Below are positions 41,763 through 51,150 of a stretch of 64,000 nt of DNA, one piece after another. How positions within the stretch are numbered: position 1 is the stretch's first letter; each line of letters starts with the position of its first letter. The position numbers were made by a program, and so were the translations under genes. The stretch lies in assembly GCF_007750395.1 (NCBI RefSeq), contig NZ_CP036281.1, positions 3,247,001 to 3,311,000 of the forward strand, in the 5' to 3' direction. Below the pieces are notes generated by a model. It was not told the origin of the DNA. It worked only from the letters and a program-made list of their open reading frames with translations, and ran no database searches. The stretch comes from Polystyrenella longa (GTDB taxonomy: Bacteria; Planctomycetota; Planctomycetia; Planctomycetales; Planctomycetaceae).

Positions 41763-43199
41763 CTATTGTGAGTCGGGAGTCTGCGTCGGGGTGGTATTTG
41801 TATTGATGTCATCATTCGGGCCAACGATCCCGACACCATCATTGCTGGAATCGGTGCTTGCTGTCGATTTATCAAAGCTATTTAAGACATCAGCAGGAAT
41901 TTGATCCTCTGTCGCTGTTCGACTTTTCTGCAGAGCCCGGACATACAGGGCAATTGCCCATCTGTCTTCAACTGGTATCTGGGAACCGTATCCTGGCATT
42001 TTGCGGATGCCGTGGCTGATCGTATTGAAAATCTTACCAACAGGTTGATTAACGACACTTTCGCTCGAAAGTTGAACTGGAGTCACCCAAGTCGAACTTC
42101 CAATTTGTTGTGCTCGTAAGGTGATCAGTCCATCGCCCTCACCACCAAGTCCGTGACAGGTAGAGCAATAAATTCGATATCGCTGGCGGCCCCGTTCCAT
42201 ATTTACTTCATTGACTTCGATCGGAAGTTCGCTTACCCAGGGTGTGTTATCAACTACTGGGACCGCGTCCGCTGCTGGCGGTTCCTCGCCATCAGCAGGC
42301 TCTTCCTGAAACGATGCATTCAGGAAATTCGCCAGTTCCGCTTCACCACCCGGTTCAATCCCACGATAAAAACGCGAGTCGTCTTCCAAATTGCCACGAG
42401 CGATTGTGCCTTCGATTTGAGGTCTCATCGCCCGATCGTCGGCAAAGTATGGGTTTGTATTTTGAGGCTTGAAGTAAGGCTGCCAGTCCATATCCGGTAC
42501 GATATGAAAGCGTGGATTAATGGATGTCGTATTACGTTTGACGATGATCAAACCGGGAACAAACATCGCTAGTAGCGCGACAGTAATCAGTGCTGATTTA
42601 ATTTGTTTCGGGAAACGCGTTTCCGTAGTATCTGAATAATATGTTTCGACATTAATCGCCCCTGTCGACTGCAGAAGGCTATTTACATCCGCCGCGTTGT
42701 AACTAGGGTCAGCAGCTTCAATAACGATGAAAAACCGGTCCGAGGTTACTCGTAAAAAACGCTCGTTGTGAAATAGAGCGTTGGCAAATTTTGGCAGTTG
42801 ATTCAAAGCAAACATTCCAAAGAATGCTGCGAAAGCACTAAAGAGAATCATCAACTCGAACGTCACTGGAATACTTGCAGGCAAACTGAAGTAAGGCTTA
42901 CCGCTGATCATAAAGCGGTAATCGTAGGCATTCGTGAAGTACTGTAATCCCAATGCAGCCACTACACCGACAAATCCACCGCCCAACACCAGGAACGGGA
43001 GGATAGACGTACGAACTCCCATCGCTTTATCGAGTCCGTGAAGGGGAAAGGGAGTATGTGCGTCCCATTTCTTGAATCCCGCATCACGCACTTTCTCCGC
43101 AGCTGCCATGAGGGCATGAGGATTGTCATATTCGGCGAGAACACCTTCCACCGTCGTCACTGTTTCAGTGGAGGTTGTCTCATCAAACATCGTAGCCAT
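41763..43199 (-). CDS. Fused ActD-ActE subunit of alternative complex III
   Basis: The 478-residue protein joins ActD (DUF3341; about 1-222, with VEGVLAEYDNPHALMAAAEK and two helices at 67-86 and 112-132) to an ActE-like monoheme cytochrome c. A third helix (about 200-220) leads to the C-terminal cytochrome domain with YCSTCHG (heme motif Cys345, Cys348, His349) and a likely distal Met near IRKMPGYG. In Rhodothermus ActD and ActE are separate proteins, so this is a gene fusion, or the loss of a stop. The domain order matches the usual gene order. The cytochrome part would pass electrons from the complex to the caa3 oxidase. Confidence 0.9.
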   Translation of the reverse strand: MATMFDETTSTETVTTVEGVLAEYDNPHALMAAAEKVRDAGFKKWDAHTPFPLHGLDKAMGVRTSILPFLVLGGGFVGVVAALGLQYFTNAYDYRFMISGKPYFSLPASIPVTFELMILFSAFAAFFGMFALNQLPKFANALFHNERFLRVTSDRFFIVIEAADPSYNAADVNSLLQSTGAINVETYYSDTTETRFPKQIKSALITVALLAMFVPGLIIVKRNTTSINPRFHIVPDMDWQPYFKPQNTNPYFADDRAMRPQIEGTIARGNLEDDSRFYRGIEPGGEAELANFLNASFQEEPADGEEPPAADAVPVVDNTPWVSELPIEVNEVNMERGRQRYRIYCSTCHGLGGEGDGLITLRAQQIGSSTWVTPVQLSSESVVNQPVGKIFNTISHGIRKMPGYGSQIPVEDRWAIALYVRALQKSRTATEDQIPADVLNSFDKSTASTDSSNDGVGIVGPNDDINTNTTPTQTPDSQ

Positions 43200-43314
43200 A
43201 GTGATAAACCGTTATGATTTTCGTACGGATAATTGGAATTACCAGAATACCGTCAGTAATTTCCAGGTAACGTTTTTGTCTATTATTAAACCAGTAATAC
43301 TGATTGATTCAAAA

Positions 43315-44745
43315 TCAACCGTGGCTGGCAACGGCCTCGGGTTCGTCCAAGTGATAGTCTCCTGACTCAGGAGCATTCATGACTGCTTTTACTTCTGCCA
43401 TCGCCACGATAGGTAGGAATCGACAGAACAGCAGGAAGAGCGTAAAGAACAATCCGAAACTACCAATCAGCATGAGTACATCAACCCAGGTCGGAGTGAA
43501 ATAAGCCCAACTGGAAGGCAGGAAGTCTCGTGACAATGAAGTCACAGTAATCACAAATCGTTCGAACCACATACCGATGTTCACGAAGATACTGATCACG
43601 AACATCATCCAGGGAGTGGTTCGGACTTTCTTGAACCAGAACAACTGAGGACTGATTACGTTACAGGAAACCATCGTCCAGTAAGCCCAGGCATATGGCC
43701 CGAATGCTCGGCTGACAAAAGCAAACTGCTCGTAGCGGTTACCACCATACCAGGCGATGAAGAATTCCATCGCGTAGGCGTAACCCACCATGGAGCCAGT
43801 CACCAGCATAATTTTGTTAATATTTTCAAGGTGTCGCTTCGTGACCAGATCCTGCATACCGAAGAAGTAGCGGGCAGGAACGATCAAAGTGATCACCATC
43901 GCGAAACCGGAGAACACAGCTCCCGCCACGAAGTAGGGTGGGAAGATCGTCGTATGCCAACCTGGTAATTGGGAAACAGCGAAGTCGAAAGAAACAATTG
44001 TATGTACAGACAACACGAGCGGAGCTGCGAGAGCTGCCAGAATACCATAGGCACGTTCGTATCGATGCCAATGTCGGTTGGAACCGGTCCACCCCATCGA
44101 GAAGAGGCCATAGGCAAATCGTTTGATTTTGGAAGTAGATCGATCGCGGAAAGTCGCCAGGTCCGGAATCATACCCATGTACCAGAACAACAATGAAACA
44201 GTCGCATACGTCGAAACAGCGAAGACGTCCCACAATAATGGGCTACGAAACTGAGGCCACATTGACATCTGATTAGGAATTGGAAAGAGCCAGTAAGCGA
44301 GCCAAACACGACCAATGTGAATTCCCGGGAATAGCCCGGCACAAACAACAGCGAAGATAGTCATCGCTTCCGCGAAGCGGTTAATACTGGTCCGCCAATT
44401 CTGACGGAACAGGAATAGAATCGCGGAGATCAACGTACCAGCGTGGCCAATTCCGACCCAGAATACGAAGTTCACAATCGGCCAGCCCCAGAAGACCGGG
44501 TTATTGTTACCCCAGACCCCAACACCGGTGATGATCAGATAACCCACCAGACTGAACAACATACCGGTTAACGACACGGCTGTAAAAAAGCCGATAAACC
44601 AGGCCTTCGGAGGCCTGGGACGTTCCGCCACCGCCGCCACGATTTCCGTGACTGAAGTGTAGTCGTTCATCCCCGTTACCAGAGGTGGACGCACCTCCGG
44701 GTCGATGATGGTATTGTCAACTTCTTTATTGATCGCTATCGACAT
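43315..44745 (-). CDS. actC: Alternative complex III subunit ActC (NrfD-like, quinol-oxidising)
   Basis: The 476-residue integral membrane protein has ten helices and belongs to the NrfD/PsrC family. [21 protein letters not shown] and [20 protein letters not shown] are conserved blocks of ActC, the latter near the proposed quinol site. ActC binds menaquinol and hands electrons to the iron-sulfur part of ActB. The start ATG is 89 bases from the actB stop; the order ActB-ActC-ActD/E-ActF matches known act operons. Confidence 0.95.
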   Translation of the reverse strand: MSIAINKEVDNTIIDPEVRPPLVTGMNDYTSVTEIVAAVAERPRPPKAWFIGFFTAVSLTGMLFSLVGYLIITGVGVWGNNNPVFWGWPIVNFVFWVGIGHAGTLISAILFLFRQNWRTSINRFAEAMTIFAVVCAGLFPGIHIGRVWLAYWLFPIPNQMSMWPQFRSPLLWDVFAVSTYATVSLLFWYMGMIPDLATFRDRSTSKIKRFAYGLFSMGWTGSNRHWHRYERAYGILAALAAPLVLSVHTIVSFDFAVSQLPGWHTTIFPPYFVAGAVFSGFAMVITLIVPARYFFGMQDLVTKRHLENINKIMLVTGSMVGYAYAMEFFIAWYGGNRYEQFAFVSRAFGPYAWAYWTMVSCNVISPQLFWFKKVRTTPWMMFVISIFVNIGMWFERFVITVTSLSRDFLPSSWAYFTPTWVDVLMLIGSFGLFFTLFLLFCRFLPIVAMAEVKAVMNAPESGDYHLDEPEAVASHG

Positions 44746-44833
44746 AGGTCTTAATGTCTGAATAGAACAGATGAAGGTTATTTATTCGTTACCCTGTATT
44801 GGTCGACTGCACGAGCAGACAACCAAATCAGGT

Positions 44834-47800
44834 TTACTCCTGGTTTTCTTCGTTTTCCACAGGCACAGTCTCAGCAGTCTCGTCACCATGGACTTCATGT
44901 TCATCGTGAGCATGTTCGTCATGATGACCGTGATCGACTTCTTCTTCCAATGAAGGATGCGGATTTCGAATACGTGCCAGGAATTTATTTCGGGGTCTTA
45001 CGTTCAACTCTTCGAGCATCGCGTAAGATCGTGGATTATTATGAGCCTGGCTGACAAGACTGTCTTCCTGTTTCAAGTCTCCGAACTCAATCGCGTTGGC
45101 CGGACATGCCTGCTGACAGGCAGTCATGATGTCACCATCTTTGATCTCGCTGTTGGTGACTTTGGCGTCGATTTTGCCGTTCTGGATTCGTTGCACGCAG
45201 AATGTGCATTTTTCCATAACTCCACGATGTCGAACGGTTACTTCTGGATTCAACACCATACCAACCAGCTCGTGACCGGGCTGCTCGTATTGTTTGTTGA
45301 AGTTGAAAAAGTTGAATCGTCGCACTTTGTACGGGCAGTTGTTACCACAGTACCGGGTACCGATACAGCGGTTATAAACCATGTCGTTCAGGCCTTCGTC
45401 ACTATGGACGGTGGCGGCTACAGGGCAAACCTGTTCGCAAGGGGCGTTTTCGCACTGCTGACAGGCGACGACCTGGTTCGCGACTTTGGGGTTTTCGATA
45501 TCACCTTCAAAGTAACGGTCGATACGCAGCCAATGCATTTCCCGACCCTTGGAGACCTGGTCTTTACCAACAACGGGAACATTGTTTTCAGACTGGCAGG
45601 CTACGCTACAGGCGTTACAGCCAATGCAGCGACTCAGGTCGATTGACATGCCCCACTTGTGTTCGGGCTCCGAATCGGGTTTGACATCTTCCCATAGTGA
45701 TTCTAAGGGAGGATGATGAACCATGTGCTGGGCGAAGTCAGGATGATCTTCGTAATGGCTAAGCGTGCCCCCACGGACGAGCTCACCAATTCGGCCGGAG
45801 ATTTCTTCCATACCGGCCTTATCAATCAGGTGGTGATCCTGAGTCGAGGCCATGATTGCTTTTCGACCCGTGGTTTCAATTTCTACGCCGCGGACCAGAT
45901 CCATGCTGCCAACGGTTCGCAGCACCCCGGCGTTCACGCCGACAGGGTCTAAGTCTTCGTCGATTTGTCCACCGACAGCACCTGCGGCAACACGGCCGTA
46001 ACCAAGTTCGATACTGATCGTATCGTCGGGTTGACCGGGCATAATGTAAGCAGGAATATCGAACTTCTTACCATTGGCACGAATCGTAACAAAGGTGTAG
46101 TTCTCAACTCCCAGTTTCTCCGCAGTGGCGTAACTGATCAGGGCAACATTGTCCCAGGTCAATTTAGTAAGCGGGTCAGGAGTTTCCTGCAACCAACCAT
46201 TGTTAGCATAACGACCATCGTAGAGACTACTGCTGGCGACAAGCGTCAGTTCCAAGCCTTCGACGGGACGTAAGCCATCTAATTTGACAGATTGAGCGGA
46301 CTCCTGCAGCTCAGCGGTTTCTGCATTCAAGCCACCTGATTCGCTAAGTCCGAGATGCACGGCTGCGCGCCAGGCATTCTCTGAATCGTTGTCACTTCCG
46401 AGAGTGCGGAAAGTATCGCCGACCAGAACTCGGGCAGGCTTATCCCCTTCTCCACTCAAAATCGACAGCATCTCAAGAGCCGATTTTCCGTCGTGCAACG
46501 GATCGATCAGTGGTTGTTGTAATGTGTAAACACCATTGTAGCTGACACCGTCTCCCCAGCTTTCAAAGCTGTGTGCGGCTGGTAAGTGCCAGGTACACAG
46601 TCGGCTGGTTTCATCTTTGTATTGGCTCAGATGAACAGTGAAAGCGATATTGTTTAATTTGCTGGCAAATTGCAGATCATCGGCTGCCGTGTAAACGGGG
46701 TTTCCACCCAGGATCAACAAGCTACTGACATTTCCTGAATCAATCGAACTGACCAACTCCGTAAGAGTTCCACCACCAGCTAACGGCTCATTGGTGTAGG
46801 TGACGGTCTGGCCGAGATTCTCGAGCAATCCATTAATTCGGGCCACAACAGCGTGAACTTCGGGAGGCATATTCGGGCCAGCCACGACAAGGCTTGTCCC
46901 CTTATGATGTGTCAGATCGTCAATCACAGCTTTGTCGAAGTCGGAAAGAGAGACAGCCGCTTCGCTGTCACTCAAGCCTTGTTCGAGTTTGGCCAACCAC
47001 CCTGGGATTGCAGACGCTCGCAGGGGTTGACGATGATCGGCAGTTGAACCCGTAGTGGTGAATTGGCTTTCGACCACATACCAACGGTTCATCTCTGATT
47101 TTTCAGGCACGCGACGGCTGGACCACTGACGAATGTTAGAAACCGAATTCGGGTGCATTCCCAACAGGTCAGCATCCAATGACAAGACGATATCCGCCTT
47201 GGTGAGATCGTACTGAGGACGTAATGGAGTTCCGAAAGCGAGCTCGGCGCCTTTCCATTCGTTCTCGCGATTCAACGATTCATGCTGGTACCAAGCTAAG
47301 TTGGGATACTGTTCCTGAAGTGTCTGTTTCAGTCGAGCCTGGGTCAGTGATGTCGAACATTCAGATAGAACGGCGAATCCCGAACCGTCTCCCGTCAGTC
47401 GATCCTGAAGAGCGGCAAGTGCCTCGCCCCAGCTTTTTTCTTCCCGTTTGTCCCCGTCAATTTTGGTGACAGTTAACCGGCGATCCGGGTCGTAAAGATG
47501 GAGCATCTCAGCCTGATCGAAAGCGGTAGTCGCTCCCAGACTGGCCGGATGATCGATATTACCTTCGACCTTAATGGGACGACCATCGCTGCTAGTCACA
47601 ATCAAACTGTGAGCGTATCCGCCCCGATTGACCATCGTAGCGAACTTCTGGGTTTTGCCCGGAATTCGATTAGCAGGTCGACTAGTGAATGGAGCGATAG
47701 TTTCCTGTTCCCACCGACATCCGGTCATGCCGGCCAGTGCGAACGAGGCTCCCATCAGCTGCAACCAGCGACGTCGGGAAATGTTTTCCGGAAATTCTGA

Positions 47801-47914
47801 AGCCGCCTGCGGAAACTCTCGGTGCAGGAACTCTTCGAACTCCGGCGTTCCCTCGAGTTGATCGAGACTGCGCCAGTACTTTTGGTTTTTAGCTGTTTCT
47901 TTTACCGATGACAT
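44834..47914 (-). CDS. actB: Alternative complex III subunit ActB (molybdopterin-like plus 4Fe-4S domains)
   Basis: The 1026-residue protein has a Tat-type twin-arginine signal (SRRRWLQLMGASFALAGMTGC, about 45-65). A large domain follows that resembles molybdopterin oxidoreductases but in this family binds no cofactor (about 70-730). A ferredoxin-like C-terminal part comes next (about 765-960) with CIGCNACSVACQSENNVP, CQQCENAPCEQVCP and CIGTRYCGNNCP. This ActB1-ActB2 fusion is standard. The last ~30 residues form an unusual His/Asp/Glu-rich tail (DHGHHDEHAHDEHEVHGDE). The ATG at 47914 lies inside the last CxxCH codons of actA, 13 bases of overlap, and a TTG three codons upstream is a poorer start. 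Without a clear Shine-Dalgarno sequence, coupling to actA is likely. Confidence 0.95.
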   Translation of the reverse strand: MSSVKETAKNQKYWRSLDQLEGTPEFEEFLHREFPQAASEFPENISRRRWLQLMGASFALAGMTGCRWEQETIAPFTSRPANRIPGKTQKFATMVNRGGYAHSLIVTSSDGRPIKVEGNIDHPASLGATTAFDQAEMLHLYDPDRRLTVTKIDGDKREEKSWGEALAALQDRLTGDGSGFAVLSECSTSLTQARLKQTLQEQYPNLAWYQHESLNRENEWKGAELAFGTPLRPQYDLTKADIVLSLDADLLGMHPNSVSNIRQWSSRRVPEKSEMNRWYVVESQFTTTGSTADHRQPLRASAIPGWLAKLEQGLSDSEAAVSLSDFDKAVIDDLTHHKGTSLVVAGPNMPPEVHAVVARINGLLENLGQTVTYTNEPLAGGGTLTELVSSIDSGNVSSLLILGGNPVYTAADDLQFASKLNNIAFTVHLSQYKDETSRLCTWHLPAAHSFESWGDGVSYNGVYTLQQPLIDPLHDGKSALEMLSILSGEGDKPARVLVGDTFRTLGSDNDSENAWRAAVHLGLSESGGLNAETAELQESAQSVKLDGLRPVEGLELTLVASSSLYDGRYANNGWLQETPDPLTKLTWDNVALISYATAEKLGVENYTFVTIRANGKKFDIPAYIMPGQPDDTISIELGYGRVAAGAVGGQIDEDLDPVGVNAGVLRTVGSMDLVRGVEIETTGRKAIMASTQDHHLIDKAGMEEISGRIGELVRGGTLSHYEDHPDFAQHMVHHPPLESLWEDVKPDSEPEHKWGMSIDLSRCIGCNACSVACQSENNVPVVGKDQVSKGREMHWLRIDRYFEGDIENPKVANQVVACQQCENAPCEQVCPVAATVHSDEGLNDMVYNRCIGTRYCGNNCPYKVRRFNFFNFNKQYEQPGHELVGMVLNPEVTVRHRGVMEKCTFCVQRIQNGKIDAKVTNSEIKDGDIMTACQQACPANAIEFGDLKQEDSLVSQAHNNPRSYAMLEELNVRPRNKFLARIRNPHPSLEEEVDHGHHDEHAHDEHEVHGDETAETVPVENEENQE

Positions 47915-48591
47915 GTTGAACAATTTGTACTCGGGTGAATGGAATGTTCTTTTTGGATTTCCGCGCCCGTTTCCAGAGGATTTTCTGGGGTCCAGGCAAG
48001 GTCAGTAACTTTATCCAGTGGTCGCAGGTGAGGAGTAGGATTTCGGTGGCAATCGAGGCACCAGCTCATGCTGAGCGGTTCGACTTGGCGGACGACGTCC
48101 ATTTGATCAACTCGACCGTGGCAACTTACACAGCTGACTCCCGAAGTAACGTGAGCACTGTGATTGAAATAAACATAGTCGGGCAGGTCATGAACGCGAG
48201 TCCACTTCACTGGCAGTCCCGTGGCGGCACTTTCATGCAGAGGCTTAAGATGTTCGCTGTCTGTGCGAACCGCAGCCTTGGCGACGTTTCCTTTTTCATC
48301 AACACCTGTATGGCAGTTGAGACACGTAGCCGTCGGTGGAATAGCAGCATGAGCCGCTTTCTCTACCGTATTGTGACAGTAGCGACAGTCCATCTTGAGT
48401 TCGCCGGCGTGCAGCTTGTGACTGAAGGGAATCTCCTGAGTTGGTGCATAACCAGCACTAATCGTCTTAGGAGAAGCCCCATAATTCACAATCAGGACGA
48501 CATAGATCCCAGCGATGGTAGCCACGCCGCCAAGTAGCGTCACGACCTTGTTCGTCCAGGCTGGGAATTGAAATCGCTCTCGATTTTCCAT
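47902..48591 (-). CDS. actA: Alternative complex III subunit ActA (pentaheme cytochrome c)
   Basis: The 229-residue protein has an N-terminal membrane anchor (about 15-38) and five CxxCH heme-binding motifs: CRYCH, CLNCH, CVSCH, CLDCH and CSTCH, the last just two residues from the C-terminus. ActA is the multiheme electron-relay subunit of alternative complex III. The ATG at 48591 was preferred over a TTG at 48636, which would add 15 polar residues before the anchor. It is the first gene of the operon, with a long noncoding region upstream. Confidence 0.94.
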   Translation of the reverse strand: MENRERFQFPAWTNKVVTLLGGVATIAGIYVVLIVNYGASPKTISAGYAPTQEIPFSHKLHAGELKMDCRYCHNTVEKAAHAAIPPTATCLNCHTGVDEKGNVAKAAVRTDSEHLKPLHESAATGLPVKWTRVHDLPDYVYFNHSAHVTSGVSCVSCHGRVDQMDVVRQVEPLSMSWCLDCHRNPTPHLRPLDKVTDLAWTPENPLETGAEIQKEHSIHPSTNCSTCHR

Positions 48592-49419
48592 TGCAGAATC
48601 TGTTTCGAAATTGATGTTGTATGTAGTCAGCTCCAAAGTTGGCTCTTGCCAACTCCCGAACTAATTAAGCTTGTTCACGCCTCTACTATTCAGCTTACTT
48701 CTTTGCGAGTGACTTCCTGTTACCGCAAGACTTTAGCCCACCCTTTACCGTCGAATTCGACCTTGAAAAACGTCTCCGACAGACCCCAAGAATGAGGTCG
48801 TCTTAAACGATTCAATAACAACTTCCGAGAAGCAAAATGCAATCTACGAAGGTCATTTGCATCAGCTGAAAAAATCAACTGTAGAATCAAAAACAAGAGG
48901 TTGAGTGGGAACCAAAGAAAGGTGATGCGGTTGATTGGAGATAACTTGCATCTGGCTTAAGTTCCCGTGGCGACTTGAATTGAGTCGTCACAAGGCAGGG
49001 AAATCAAACCGCGAGCATCGTAGTCCTTCTATCGTAAAATAAAAAGTTCCTATGTCTCCTTTTCACAAATTTCTCAGACATGAGAAATAGTCTCTTTACC
49101 AGCTTAGCCATGGTGTTGTATCACTTTTCGACAACAGAATAATCACCCACATACTGCCCTCGCTTCTTCACTAATCGTCTCATGTATGATCTCTACAAAT
49201 CCCGTTGTGATAAACCAGGAAATCCAGAGCAAACAGGGACCCCATTCTGTACTTTCCCCCGGATGGGAATTTATAACAGAGATAACAACATTTCCGGACA
49301 AACCGCATCCCGTCGATTCCTTCCCCAAACTGCCAATCACTCAAGCACGCGTCCTCACTACAGCAACTCAACGATAGCAGCAACTCGTCGATGAACGCTT
49401 CTAGACTGAAAGCATCCAA
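48592..49419. promoter_or_regulatory. Divergent noncoding region, act operon / sialidase-like gene
   Basis: 828 bases without a convincing gene. It should hold the promoters of the leftward respiratory operon and the rightward sialidase-like gene. A perfect dyad ATTTCTCA-GACA-TGAGAAAT at 49069-49088 looks like an operator, and a weaker one (CGACT/AGTCG) lies near 48971-48987. Short frames on both strands between 49143 and 49542 have no family resemblance and overlap the sialidase-like gene or each other. Confidence 0.45.
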
Positions 49420-50478
49420 ATGAACCACCACCACTTCCAGCTGATTGCACTTCTCTGCCTGTTTGCCTGTCCGCTTCTTTCGGCAGGAGAGATTCCTATT
49501 AAGCAGGTGGTGGGACCAGAGATCCCCGGAAAGTACAAACACCCCGCATCTATCACGGAATTAAATAATGGCGAATTGATGCTGGTCTACTTTGGCGGTG
49601 ACGGAGAATACCAACCCGGAACGGCGATCTATGGGGTTCGATTGCCTAAAGGAGAAGACGCATGGACAGAACCTGTCAGGCTGGCTAATACGCCGGGACG
49701 CATGGACGGCAACGCGGTGATCTGGCAGACACCCGGCGAGGAAGTCTGGCTGTTGTATGTCACTCGTTATGGCAAGGAATGGAGTACTGCGCGGATCAAG
49801 CTGAAAATCTCAACAGATGGTGGCATGACATTTTCAGATTCGATGCTGGTCACCGAAGATGTTGGTTACATGGTTCGCAACAAGCCTATTGCTAAAGAGG
49901 ATGGAAACTACCTGATCCCCATCTATCATGAATACGGTACGGACATTGAAGTTTCGGATGGACGGAACACCGGACTCTTCCTGCATTATGACGTGGATTC
50001 CAAAACATTTACGAAGTCTGAGGAGTTCGGATATCGAAAAGGAGTCGAACAACCTGCTGTCGTTCAGCTCACGAAAGATCATTTCATTGCACTCTGCCGC
50101 CGCGGTGGAGATTACAACGAAACAGACGATGGCTGGATGGTCTTTACGGAATCACACGATGGAGGCTGGACCTGGTCAGAAGGGACCGAATCCGAGTTCC
50201 CCAATCCCAACTCAGCGGTCGATCTAACAAAACTTCAGAGCGGAAATTTGCTACTAATCTACAACGACCACATGTTCAAACGTCGCAAATTGACGTTGGC
50301 ACTTTCTACGGACGGAGGGAAGACGTTCCCTGTCCGTAAAATGTTAATGAACGATGACGCCGGCATGGCTTACCCGTACATGATTCAGACAAAAAATGGC
50401 GACATCCACGCTATATTCACCTACAACCGCATTAAAGTCATGCACGCCGTCTTCCAAGAGTCTGATCTCAAAGAATAA
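49420..50478 (+). CDS. Secreted sialidase-fold (BNR repeat) protein
   Basis: The 352-residue product has a signal peptide (about 1-22) and a six-bladed beta-propeller of the sialidase type. Asp-box (BNR) motifs are visible: STDGGMTF, SHDGGWTW and STDGGKTF, each at the turn of a blade. Catalytic sialidase residues cannot be assigned securely; in this superfamily many planctomycete members act on other glycans or have unknown activity. It is divergent from the respiratory operon and upstream of a small unknown gene and an oxidoreductase on the same strand, without overlap. A role in polysaccharide breakdown is an inference. Confidence 0.85.
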   Translation: MNHHHFQLIALLCLFACPLLSAGEIPIKQVVGPEIPGKYKHPASITELNNGELMLVYFGGDGEYQPGTAIYGVRLPKGEDAWTEPVRLANTPGRMDGNAVIWQTPGEEVWLLYVTRYGKEWSTARIKLKISTDGGMTFSDSMLVTEDVGYMVRNKPIAKEDGNYLIPIYHEYGTDIEVSDGRNTGLFLHYDVDSKTFTKSEEFGYRKGVEQPAVVQLTKDHFIALCRRGGDYNETDDGWMVFTESHDGGWTWSEGTESEFPNPNSAVDLTKLQSGNLLLIYNDHMFKRRKLTLALSTDGGKTFPVRKMLMNDDAGMAYPYMIQTKNGDIHAIFTYNRIKVMHAVFQESDLKE

Positions 50479-50601
50479 AAGCGGCCCTACTCCAAAGCCC
50501 ATTTTCTCAGCGCGATAAGTTTACCTGAAGTCTTTGATTCGGAATTGTTCTCCGAAATTCGATGTTAAAATATAGCGATTTTATGGCCTCGTCCCGCCGC
50601 A

Positions 50602-50946
50602 ATGAATTTCCCCATTGCGCGGGCCGATAGTCAAAGCATGATCGCTACAGAACTCGAATCACTACAGGATAATCCGGACTGGGTCCGGGTGCTTAACGCG
50701 TACCTCCAGGCAGAAAAAGATCTGCCAGAAGAGAAGTCCGCCGTCATCCGACTTCTCGAAGTTGACGAGATCGATGCGAAACATCTCTCGTCGATCCATG
50801 GCAATCTAATCGCACTGGATATGATTCGATTTGAACTGCCCGATCGTCAATCGGGCCTGCATTATAAGGTGACCACTCTGGGTAAGCAGTCGCTGAACCT
50901 ACTGGAGAAAATCGCCGAGAACGGTGAATCGGCCCAAGCCGCTTAA
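50602..50946 (+). CDS. Small conserved-looking protein, winged-helix-like
   Basis: The 114-residue protein is mainly helical. Its C-terminal half, HGNLIALDMIRFELPD followed by LHYKVTTLGKQSLNLL, has the helix-strand-turn-strand pattern of a winged helix. No catalytic or metal motif is present. Neither the ATG at 50602 nor the in-frame ATG at 50638 has a strong Shine-Dalgarno sequence, so the start is uncertain by 12 codons. Coding-like codon use and an isolated, well-spaced position support a real gene. Confidence 0.6.
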   Translation: MNFPIARADSQSMIATELESLQDNPDWVRVLNAYLQAEKDLPEEKSAVIRLLEVDEIDAKHLSSIHGNLIALDMIRFELPDRQSGLHYKVTTLGKQSLNLLEKIAENGESAQAA

Positions 50947-51150
50947 GAACTTTTCTTCAACCTGGCGACCGTTAAGTCGCTTTAGACTTGCGACAGCTCG
51001 CTTCTCCTGCGTAAATAAAACGTATCTACCATGACTGATCGGTTTCGCCGATTTCAGCTTGTATCCGTTTCTACCATTGCGCTCACACCGAAGCATTTGA
51101 AATTTCATCATTTTCATTGAGCTGCAATCGCAATCTAGAGGAACTTTCTT

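Noticed and set aside
44957-45646. 229-codon frame on the + strand
   Set aside because: It lies wholly opposite the conserved iron-sulfur part of actB and mirrors its codon structure.
49143-49542. Short frames on both strands in the act/sialidase gap
   Set aside because: They overlap one another and the sialidase-like gene start, without ribosome-binding sites or recognisable domains.
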